From an uncultured Faecalibacterium sp. (GTDB lineage Bacteria; Bacillota; Clostridia; Oscillospirales; Ruminococcaceae): a DNA stretch of 10,068 bases. Both the position numbers and the translations under genes were made by a program. Below, one piece after another: positions 1 through 5,194 of this stretch (the stretch's first letter is position 1; each line of letters starts with the position of its first letter). The notes under the pieces were generated by a model. That model saw only the letters and a program-made list of their open reading frames with translations. It ran no database searches and was not told the DNA's origin. The stretch spans positions 1-10,068 of the forward strand of contig CABQER010000032.1 in assembly GCA_902463235.1 (NCBI GenBank), given 5' to 3'.

Positions 1-1015
1 GATAGCGCAGCTCATTGTTGGCTTTCATGCGACCTTCGAGGTCTTTCACCACCGCTAGCGAGTCGTGATACTTGGTTTCCAGTTCAGCGATGCGCTGGTT
101 CAAGGTGTCCTCGTCGGTCAAGCCCTTTTCCTGCAGAAGCTTCACGGTCTGTGCCATAATTTTGAGATTGTGTTTCGTGAGCCAACGCTTATAGCCGATG
201 CCCTTGTCCTCGATCATCCTCGACTGGATGTCGATCAGTTTCCCGATGGCATCCTGCTTGAACTGCACCTTAGGTTTGCGTTCGGCGTTTGCCTGCAACG
301 TGGCAAGCACTGCCGCCTTATCGAACTTGTCACCGAGATGTTTCGCTCGGATGAACTTTGTTCTTCCAGCAGGCAGATAACTTAGGCATCCGCGACTTTC
401 CTTGACGGCAATGCCGTACTGCTGCAAGAGCCTGTCGGAAAAATCTTCAAAGCTCGTGGCACGGTACAACACTGAAGAAATCTGTTTCCGTAAAGTGTCT
501 TTCACGGTTTCAAACTTCTTCTGCCGGGGCTGCTGTCCAGCTGCGGTGAGGACTGCGTTTTCATGATCAAGTTTCAACTGGCCGCGCCTACGCGCCCAAT
601 ACTCAGCTTCGCTCACGCGCTCTTTCGAGCCGTTGAGCAGGTCGATCTGGTACAGTCCGGCACCCTCGCACAGCTCCATGACCTCGACACGCAAGTGCCG
701 CATGGTCTGGGCTGTGCTGGAGTGCTTCATGCCTTCCCGCCAGTCGCGGGGCTTTTGCATATAGGGCTTACGTTCCACTTCCCGTGTTCGGATGCTGCCG
801 ATCACGATGTGGACATGGATGTTTCCCGAATGGTTATGCCCATCCGGGTGAGTGCAGACGATGGCAGGGTGACCGGGAAAGTTGTCCTTGCAGAACTGCA
901 AGCCAAGGGCTTGCGCCCGCTCCATGGTCAGGCCGTTCTCTACTGCGTCCTTCGGGTCGAAGCTGATGATATAATGGTGGGTCTTCACGTCCGCAGACTG
1001 TTCGTAAAACAGTAT
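1..1015 (-). pseudogene. 5'-truncated MobA/VirD2-type relaxase (runs off left edge)
   Basis: Reading the minus strand from an in-frame TGA at 1018-1016 gives 338 uninterrupted codons to the window edge, with no plausible start at the beginning. The product starts ILFYEQSADVKTHHYIISFD. It then carries the HUH-type metal motif (CTHPDGHNHSG followed by NIHVHIV, about residues 60-80) and continues with KHSSTAQTMRHL, AEYWARRRGQ and a Lys/Glu-rich, probably helical C-terminal part. I recognise this as the relaxase type of Tn1549-like integrative conjugative elements of Clostridia, which nicks oriT and pilots the strand during transfer. The family normally has roughly 80-100 more N-terminal residues, including the catalytic Tyr, and upstream DNA in no frame supplies them. 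The break lies at about 1012-1016. The fragment should therefore not nick DNA by itself. Whether the C-terminus is intact cannot be seen. Confidence 0.85.
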
Positions 1016-1084
1016 TCAACAAATGACACGGCAACTGGATGTCAGGATTGGTTACTGTTCACTCCGCTAGGCCTAAAAAGCATT

Positions 1085-1126
1085 AAGTCCCATGACCACA
1101 CCGCCGAGGTGTTGGCCATGGGACTT
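1085..1126. terminator. Strong hairpin, probable bidirectional terminator
   Basis: AAGTCCCATG (1085-1094) pairs perfectly with CATGGGACTT (1117-1126). Inside, ACACC (1098-1102) pairs with GGTGT (1108-1112). On the plus strand the stem runs straight into five T (1125-1129). On the minus strand it is followed by AATGCTTTTT. This fits a rho-independent terminator working in either direction, between the broken relaxase and the oriT-like site. No plus-strand gene in this area needs it, so it more likely ends the minus-strand transcript of the small membrane protein gene. Confidence 0.6.
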
Positions 1127-1141
1127 TTTGTGTCTGGGAGC

Positions 1142-1216
1142 GGCACACCTCTATCGAGGTGTAACACACTAGACTTTGTTCCAAAGTCGTGTGCCAAAGG
1201 AGATTACGCTCCTTTG
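1142..1216 (-). other. Candidate origin of transfer (pMV158/MobV-type nic site)
   Basis: On the minus strand, TAGTGTGTTA (1171-1162) is identical to the core I know for the MobM/MobV relaxase nic site, cut as TAGTGTG/TTA; here the cut would fall between 1165 and 1164. Just 5' of it is a hairpin, GACTTTG-GAA-CAAAGTC (1188-1172), preceded by GGCACAC (1195-1189). pMV158 oriT has the same order: GCACAC, an ACTTTA-type hairpin, then TAGTGTG/TTA. Just 3' is a second hairpin, ACACCTC-GATA-GAGGTGT (1162-1145). CACAC at 1193-1189 can pair with GTGTG of the nic, and GGCACAC can instead pair with GTGTGCC at 1148-1142, giving competing structures. A further perfect 8-bp stem CAAAGGAG/CTCCTTTG (1195-1202 and 1209-1216) flanks it. 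No MobV relaxase is visible in the window. Confidence 0.7.
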
Positions 1217-1251
1217 AAATTTCCGTCATCATAGAGGAAAGAAACAATCTA

Positions 1252-1707
1252 TTAACTTTCCCATGCAGCAACAATGCTTCTTTCTGGGTTTTGAGGGTCA
1301 ATAGTCACCTTTATAGGTGTTCCCTTGCTCACGAGAGGGTTGAACCAAAACCAATGGGACTGTCCATAATAAGTATCTTTTCCAATCTTGTATTGGTACC
1401 GAATCACCCAAGGATAAATTACATCTTCATCAGCAAGGTGATAGGTACTCATGTGGAATTTTATGTGAACCCTTTTTACTGCATTAACTTTTCCGGAAAC
1501 AATCTTTCCGTTTTTCAGCAGGTCTGCTTTGCGGATGTCTGTAATCCATGCTACCCCGATAATTGCCATAGCAATAAGCCACGCAGCTATGAGTGCCCCG
1601 ATTCCAACTTGCTTATAGGCGATAGAAATCAGAAAAGCAACAAAAATCCCAACAGCACCAAGAATATGGAGCAAATCTTTAGAAAAGAACTTATGGATTT
1701 TTTTCAT
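1252..1707 (-). CDS. Small membrane protein with DUF3592-like domain
   Basis: This encodes 151 residues. Two hydrophobic helices (about residues 12-31 and 35-56) are followed by a soluble part with the pattern VSGKVNAVKRV, YPWVIRYQYKIGKDTYYGQ, GTPIKVTIDPQNPERS. That matches the DUF3592 style: a beta-rich domain of unknown function in many small bacterial membrane proteins. The ATG at 1707 has the ribosome site AGGAAG nine bases upstream and a good promoter 43 bp further up. The gene is clearly more AT-rich than the operon on the right, which suggests it arrived as cargo of the mobile element. It stops 36 bp before the inverted-repeat cluster of the putative oriT. Its function is unknown. The DUF assignment rests on pattern recognition only. 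Confidence 0.75.
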   Translation of the reverse strand: MKKIHKFFSKDLLHILGAVGIFVAFLISIAYKQVGIGALIAAWLIAMAIIGVAWITDIRKADLLKNGKIVSGKVNAVKRVHIKFHMSTYHLADEDVIYPWVIRYQYKIGKDTYYGQSHWFWFNPLVSKGTPIKVTIDPQNPERSIVAAWES

Positions 1708-1749
1708 GGAAAGACACTTCCTTTCTCGGTAGACAACATTATTTGTTCT

Positions 1750-1778
1750 ATTGTATCATATGCTCTGTGTTTTTTCAA
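1750..1778 (-). promoter_or_regulatory. Sigma-A-type promoter of the small membrane protein gene
   Basis: On the minus strand, TTGAAA (1778-1773) and TACAAT (1755-1750) are separated by 17 bp, and a run of six A follows the -35. The predicted transcript start is about 35 nt upstream of the ATG at 1707. This is the best promoter match in the window and explains independent expression of the cargo gene. Confidence 0.65.
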
Positions 1779-1941
1779 ACCAAGTCAAGTGATTGGTGAA
1801 ACGACATGAAATAATTGCATCTCACGACAGGTCACCGAAGATAATTGGATTTTTGCAAAAAAGAGGAGTAGTGTATCGTCGAAGGATGTGTTATACTCAG
1901 TCCATGGAACAATTATGAACTTTATTGTTACTCGGCAGGGT

Positions 1942-2053
1942 TTGGGGCAGGCACGCCCCAACAAGATCACTTGGAAAACTCGCAAGAGTTTGAGAAGTGA
2001 AGTCCCGGATGGACAGGAAATTTTCAAGAATTGAAAATTTGTGGCCACGGGAC
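1942..2053 (-). other. Array of nested hairpins, possible MOBP-type oriT region
   Basis: Three consecutive inverted repeats are seen. TTGGGGC/GCCCCAA (1942-1948, 1955-1961) has a 6-nt loop. AAACTC/GAGTTT (1976-1981, 1986-1991) has a 4-nt loop and flanking CTT/AAG (1970-1972, 1995-1997). GTCCCG/CGGGAC (2002-2007, 2048-2053) encloses a perfect 10-bp pair AAATTTTCAA/TTGAAAATTT (2018-2027, 2031-2040). Read on the minus strand, the order is inverted repeat, TCCAAGTG, ATCTTG, then TTGGGGC. ATCTTG/T is close to the ATCCTG/Y nic core of RP4-type (MOBP) origins, which also lie a few bases past an inverted repeat. Because the truncated relaxase is of the VirD2/MobA type, this may be its original oriT. 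An RNA leader or binding array is equally possible. Confidence 0.35.
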
Positions 2054-2111
2054 GGTTCTTGCCCTCTACCGCTGCGCTCAAAACGCTTCATCAACAAATG
2101 TTTCCGAATTG

Positions 2112-2315
2112 TTAAGGCACAAAAATAAGTAGAGAGTTCCACTGCTCGTGTATGTTGATCACCGTTTGCTCCGAACGAAGTTCCTGCCCCTGTTTTGCAG
2201 CGGCGTTGTCCGGCTCGCCCACACAAAGTGTGAGGTCATGGCGCAGTATCACGTTCAGACGGCTTATGCAAGATTCAAGGTACAGTATGAAGAAAGCCGG
2301 ACGCAGTGCGGACAC
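2112..2315 (-). CDS. Doubtful small ORF (67 aa) in mobile-element remains
   Basis: The frame starts with GTG at 2315 and reads MSALRPAFFILYLESCISRL and onward, ending WNSLLIFVP. I do not recognise a family and see no membrane segment or domain motif. In its favour, it lies about 18 nt downstream of the start predicted for the promoter at 2340-2368 on the same strand. Against it, the only ribosome-site candidate (AGCAGG) is weak, and the opposite strand is also open here (2148-2375). It may be a leader region of the old transfer operon rather than a gene. Confidence 0.25.
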   Translation of the reverse strand: MSALRPAFFILYLESCISRLNVILRHDLTLCVGEPDNAAAKQGQELRSEQTVINIHEQWNSLLIFVP

Positions 2316-2339
2316 TACAACCTGCTTCTTTCAAGCACA

Positions 2340-2368
2340 AGAATAGCACTTTATAGTTGTGTAGTCAA
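2340..2368 (-). promoter_or_regulatory. Candidate minus-strand promoter
   Basis: TTGACT (2368-2363) and TATTCT (2345-2340) are 17 bp apart on the minus strand, in an AT-rich stretch. It points toward the hairpin array at 1942-2053 and the mobile-element remains. It could have been the promoter of the transfer operon before rearrangement. Confidence 0.45.
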
Positions 2369-2373
2369 CAACT
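2355..2373. repeat. Palindrome overlapping the -35 box, possible operator
   Basis: AGTTGT (2355-2360) and ACAACT (2368-2373) are perfect inverted arms with a 7-nt centre. They straddle the -35 hexamer of the promoter at 2340-2368. Such placement is typical of a repressor operator, but no regulator that could bind it is encoded nearby. Confidence 0.35.
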
Positions 2374-2434
2374 AAAAACGAATTTTAGAAGATTGAACAA
2401 CTACATAAGATTTTATTTGTGAAAAAGAAAAATA

Positions 2435-2478
2435 CCGCCTACGCAGCGCAGCGATGATTTTGTCGGGTGAATCGGCGG
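2435..2478 (-). terminator. Possible terminator for leftward transcripts
   Basis: CCGCC (2435-2439) pairs with GGCGG (2474-2478). On the minus strand the stem is followed by TATTTTTCTTTTTC (complement of 2434-2421). The T-rich tail is good, but the stem is only about 5-6 bp and the loop about 34 nt, so this is weak. It would end transcription coming from the operon side. Confidence 0.25.
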
Positions 2479-2540
2479 CAAAATAAATCGGGTTGTGTTG
2501 CGGGGCGGTTGATCTTTCAGGGATGATCCACGGAGAGGCA

Positions 2541-2557
2541 GTGTTCAAAATGAACAC
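2541..2557. repeat. Perfect 7-3-7 inverted repeat
   Basis: GTGTTCA, AAA, TGAACAC. The short spacing and perfect arms look like a dimeric regulator site rather than a terminator, but no promoter can be placed over it with confidence. Confidence 0.35.
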
Positions 2558-2566
2558 GACCACATC

Positions 2567-2594
2567 TTGTGGATGGTTTCAAACCAATCCACAA
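2567..2594. repeat. Long inverted repeat with one bulged base
   Basis: TTGTGGAT (2567-2574) pairs with ATCCACAA (2587-2594) and GGTTT (2575-2579) with AAACC (2581-2585); one A (2586) is bulged. The two halves nearly touch, so in RNA the tip would open to a small loop. It lies 9 bp from the repeat at 2541-2557, and a smaller one, CCACA/TGTGG (2560-2572), overlaps its left arm. No T tract follows on the plus strand, so it does not look like a terminator. Confidence 0.4.
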
Positions 2595-2800
2595 AATCAG
2601 TGAGATTTGTGACAGAGAATATCATGTTTCGCAAGGTGCGTCAAGATGATTTTGAAAAATTTATGACGGTAAAGCATAAGAAGTCTTACTATTTGGCTCA
2701 AATTGAAGTCTACTTGACTTTTTTATTGAAGAGATGTCCGTTTTATGCTGCTGCATCTGTAACAGCCTGACGATAAGCACTTGCAGCGTTGTTATTTTAT

Positions 2801-2908
2801 TCAACTGGCTGGGGGATAGTCCTCTGCATCGGGCGAAGTATTCCTCAGTACGGTTTCCACCGCGCACAGAGCAATCTTGGCAAGATTCAGCGTGGTATGG
2901 GGATTCAT
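2801..2908 (-). CDS. Possible 35-aa small protein downstream of the operon
   Basis: The ATG at 2908 is preceded by GGAGG with a 9-nt spacing and opens a 35-codon frame reading MNPHTTLNLAKIALCAVETV, then LRNTSPDAEDYPPAS. It lies 75 bp after the stop of the YesL-like gene on the same strand, with no convincing terminator between them, so it could be the last cistron. I recognise no family. The N-terminal half would form an amphipathic helix. The ribosome site is the main support; chance is possible at this length. Confidence 0.3.
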   Translation of the reverse strand: MNPHTTLNLAKIALCAVETVLRNTSPDAEDYPPAS

Positions 2909-2983
2909 GGCGGTATGCCTCCGTCTATTTTTCTGTGGATAGAATACCACATAGACAAAAAGAGAACGGACGGTCATTTTTGT

Positions 2984-4387
2984 TTACGAATTGAGCGCCT
3001 GCCACAACGCATCCGACGGCTCGAATACCGCCACGCTGTACCCGGCAAATCGGCGTTGAACATCCACGGTCTGGCTACCATCAGCGGCGGTATTGTAGCT
3101 GCCCAGTTCCAGTTCGGAAAGGGCAGGCTGGCTGCTCCACGGGATGAGCTTTGTCTGCCAGTCCGCGCCCAGCTTTTCGCTCAGTGCCCCATAGGCCTGT
3201 TCGAAGCCCTCCGGGTCATCCAAGATCCAGATTTTGCTCTCGCCGCTAGAAAGGTCGGTGTTCATCTGGGTGGCACCGGCCATCTGACCGTTCATGTCGG
3301 TCAGGGCGGCATCGGCGCTCCATGTGTAGTTGTTCACCTGCACCACCACAGTCCCGTCGCCGTTGGCGTCCTCCGCATAGTCTGCCAGCGCAGTCTGCAG
3401 GCGCTGCACGGCCTCGTCCGGCAGGGCCTCCGCCGTGACTACCGCCACGGTGTAGTCCGGGTCTACGGTAGTCAGCAGGCCGTGCGCCACATACGCTACG
3501 CCCACAATGACCATTGCCGCCACCGCCACGATGCCCCAGTTGTAATACCACCAGTTGGCGCGGGAGCGCTTTTTCTGCTCCTGTGCGGTCAGGGGCTTAT
3601 CCGGCGCTGTCGGGCGCGGGATGGTGCGCACCTGCACGCTGTACTCCTGCCGCAAAACGGGGAACAGGGTCTGCATCGCCGCCAGCCCCGGCAGCCAGAA
3701 GCCGAACAGCACCGCCCAGAAGATGCTGACCGGGAACAGCAAGATCATGCCACCGATGCTCGCCAGCAGGATAACGCCTGCCAGTACGCAGCGTGCCGGG
3801 GCGGCGGCCAGCAGCCTGCCTGCCCGGCGCAGCAGGCTGTCCGGGGCGGGCAGTTGCAGCGGCAGCACGGCGGCGCAAAGCGTAGCCAAAACCGCCAGCA
3901 CCAGAAAATCCAGCGCCAGAAAAACGAGAATGGCAAGCCCGGGGTAATACCCCTGCTGCGCGGCGGCTTCAAACACAAAGGCCGATACAAAGCACAGCAG
4001 CCCCAGCACCAGCGTGCCAATGCAGCCAAAGCCGCAGGCGGCTTTCCAATGGGCGGCTAGGGTCTGCTTTGCCCGGGGCAGCCACTGGGAGGGGTCGTTC
4101 TGCAAGCTGCGCAGAGCGCAGTCTGCCAGCAGCACCATGGCAGGGCCGGTCAGCAGACCGGTGACCGCACTGCACACCACCGTCAGCGGCAGGGAGAGCA
4201 GGGTCACGCCCAGCGAGACCCCCAGTGCGGCAGGCAGGCAGAGCACGCAGACCATCAGGTTCGTGCCCAGCAGCTGGCCGAGGTCGCGGCCGACCATCTG
4301 GCAAAAGCGTGCAAAGCCTTTTTTCTCCGGCTCGTTTGGGCCTACGCCGTGGCCGTCCCGCCCATAAAGGGCATTGTAGATGCTCAT
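2984..4387 (-). CDS. YesL-like (DUF624-type) membrane protein fused to an extracytoplasmic domain
   Basis: This encodes 467 residues, about twice the usual length of YesL proteins (roughly 200-220). The N-terminal part (about 1-250) has the YesL character: an early GFARFCQMVGRDLGQLLGTNL stretch, then hydrophobic segments near 43-62, 67-90, 116-138, 150-176 and 198-240. A Lys/Arg linker (KPLTAQEQKKRSR, about 264-276) leads to a further helix (284-305) and a soluble domain (306-467). That domain opens DPDYTVAVVTAEALP, has a DANGDG loop resembling a calcium-binding EF-hand loop, and includes KIWILDDPEGFEQAYGALSE. It resembles a family of single-helix secreted proteins of Clostridia with the same DPDY opening. 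The start at 4387 sits one base after the preceding stop, with GAGGTG as ribosome site inside the preceding gene. YesL proteins accompany YesM/YesN sensors and sugar-uptake genes; their biochemical role is unknown. Confidence 0.75.
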   Translation of the reverse strand: MSIYNALYGRDGHGVGPNEPEKKGFARFCQMVGRDLGQLLGTNLMVCVLCLPAALGVSLGVTLLSLPLTVVCSAVTGLLTGPAMVLLADCALRSLQNDPSQWLPRAKQTLAAHWKAACGFGCIGTLVLGLLCFVSAFVFEAAAQQGYYPGLAILVFLALDFLVLAVLATLCAAVLPLQLPAPDSLLRRAGRLLAAAPARCVLAGVILLASIGGMILLFPVSIFWAVLFGFWLPGLAAMQTLFPVLRQEYSVQVRTIPRPTAPDKPLTAQEQKKRSRANWWYYNWGIVAVAAMVIVGVAYVAHGLLTTVDPDYTVAVVTAEALPDEAVQRLQTALADYAEDANGDGTVVVQVNNYTWSADAALTDMNGQMAGATQMNTDLSSGESKIWILDDPEGFEQAYGALSEKLGADWQTKLIPWSSQPALSELELGSYNTAADGSQTVDVQRRFAGYSVAVFEPSDALWQALNS

Positions 4388-4388
4388 T

Positions 4389-5183
4389 TTACTTCACCTC
4401 GGTGCCAAAGGCTTCGATTTGGGTCAGCGCCGGGAAGGGGGAAGTCCCCTCGGCCTGAATCAGATCCTTCAGCACAAGGCTGCGCACCCGCTTGGGCTCA
4501 AAGGTCACGCTCTGGGGCTTGGCGCTTTTCACCAGCGGAATGTCCAGCTGGCTGCCATCGGAAAATTCCACCGTGGCTTTGACCCAGTAGTTGTCGTGGG
4601 GAAAATCTGCCCGCTCGGTGATGCGCAGTTCATCCAGCAATACCTCCCGGCCAAAATCCAGCGTCAGGGCAGCGTTCGGGTCGCGGTTGATGCCCCAGCT
4701 CTGGTATGGATATTCGCCGTGGGCGCTGTTCTCAAAAATGCCGTCGATGGCGTTGCGGGCGGCAAACACCGCCTCGCCGCGCGTTTCTACGTTGGCGCTG
4801 GCGTGGGGATAAAAACCGGTGTCGCCATGCTCGTCATAGCAGTTGAAGGCCAGATTCCGCCGGGCGGCAATCTCTTCCGGCAGTGCCAGCCGTGCCCGGA
4901 TAACGTGACGGCTGCCCGCAAAGCTCTTGGGCGAGTAGGTGATGGCCTGCTCCCCGAAGGGAATGTGGAAATTGATCTCCCGCTTGACCACATACACAAG
5001 GGCTTCGGGCATGGTGTCCTCGAACTGGATGACGCAGTACTGCCCGGGATGGTCGATCTCCAGTGCCACCCGGTCGCCGGGCTTGTAGCAGTTGGTGTAA
5101 ACAAGGGATACAGCGGTGTCGGCGTCGCAGGTCATCAGAGTGTGGCCGACTTCGTCCAGAATTTTCAGCTTGATGGTCTCCAT
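4389..5183 (-). CDS. Discoidin / F5/8 type C-like carbohydrate-binding protein
   Basis: This encodes 264 residues with no signal peptide or membrane segment, so it is probably cytoplasmic. Residues 1-110 look like a beta-rich domain (METIKLKILDEVGHTLMTC, then KPGDRVALEIDHPGQY and VKREINFHIPFGE). Residues about 120-262 match discoidin-like binding modules: HASANVETRGEAVFAARNAI, EYPYQSWGINRDPNAALTLD, FGREVLLDELRI, RADFPHDNYW, VEFSDGS, FPALTQIEAFG. No catalytic motif is visible. It follows the lyase gene by 11 nt, and its AGGAG site overlaps the lyase stop codon, so the two are coupled and may form a complex or act on the same sugar. A binding role for the lyase product is inferred. This two-domain type is often annotated only as carbohydrate-binding or hypothetical. 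Confidence 0.75.
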   Translation of the reverse strand: METIKLKILDEVGHTLMTCDADTAVSLVYTNCYKPGDRVALEIDHPGQYCVIQFEDTMPEALVYVVKREINFHIPFGEQAITYSPKSFAGSRHVIRARLALPEEIAARRNLAFNCYDEHGDTGFYPHASANVETRGEAVFAARNAIDGIFENSAHGEYPYQSWGINRDPNAALTLDFGREVLLDELRITERADFPHDNYWVKATVEFSDGSQLDIPLVKSAKPQSVTFEPKRVRSLVLKDLIQAEGTSPFPALTQIEAFGTEVK

Positions 5184-5194
5184 GACAGTTCTCC

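Larger units (their letters stand above)
1780..2983. other. Gene-poor junction between mobile-element remains and chromosomal operon
   Basis: About 1.2 kb with no recognisable protein of normal size on either strand. Open frames are at most about 110 codons, overlap on both strands and resemble no family I know. The interval holds hairpins at 1942-2053, a plausible minus-strand promoter at 2340-2368, palindromes at 2355-2373, 2541-2557 and 2567-2594, a possible terminator at 2435-2478, and two doubtful small ORFs listed separately. Composition shifts from mixed (1900-2330) to AT-rich (2340-2430 and 2560-2760), which suggests several joined pieces. I see no tRNA, rRNA, transposase or CRISPR array in it. 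Confidence 0.6.

Noticed and set aside
834..1034. 66-codon minus-strand frame with an ATG near the relaxase break
   Set aside because: It is out of frame with the relaxase and encodes none of its missing N-terminus.
1085..1216. Consecutive repeats considered as a CRISPR array
   Set aside because: They are different hairpins, not direct repeats with spacers of even length, and the nic motif gives a better explanation.
563..1234. 223-codon plus-strand frame
   Set aside because: Antisense to the relaxase fragment, whose minus-strand translation contains recognisable relaxase motifs; the frame also runs across the relaxase break and the oriT hairpins.
1897..2226. 109-codon minus-strand frame over the hairpin array
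   Set aside because: The translation follows perfect inverted repeats and has no domain signal; the hairpins explain the region better than a protein.
2372..2563. 63-codon minus-strand frame
   Set aside because: No ribosome site, no family resemblance, and it overlaps the inverted repeat at 2541-2557 and a terminator-like structure.
2567..2770. 67-codon plus-strand frame in AT-rich DNA
   Set aside because: Starts with TTG inside an inverted repeat, no ribosome site or promoter, and no recognisable motif.
2923..2956. Hairpin just after the operon considered as its terminator
   Set aside because: The stem has a 6-nt bulge and no T tract follows it in the direction of transcription.
2789..4060. 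423-codon plus-strand frame opposite the YesL-like gene
   Set aside because: Low-complexity His/Arg/Gln-rich translation typical of antisense GC-rich DNA; the minus-strand protein has coherent membrane helices, a ribosome site and an operon context.
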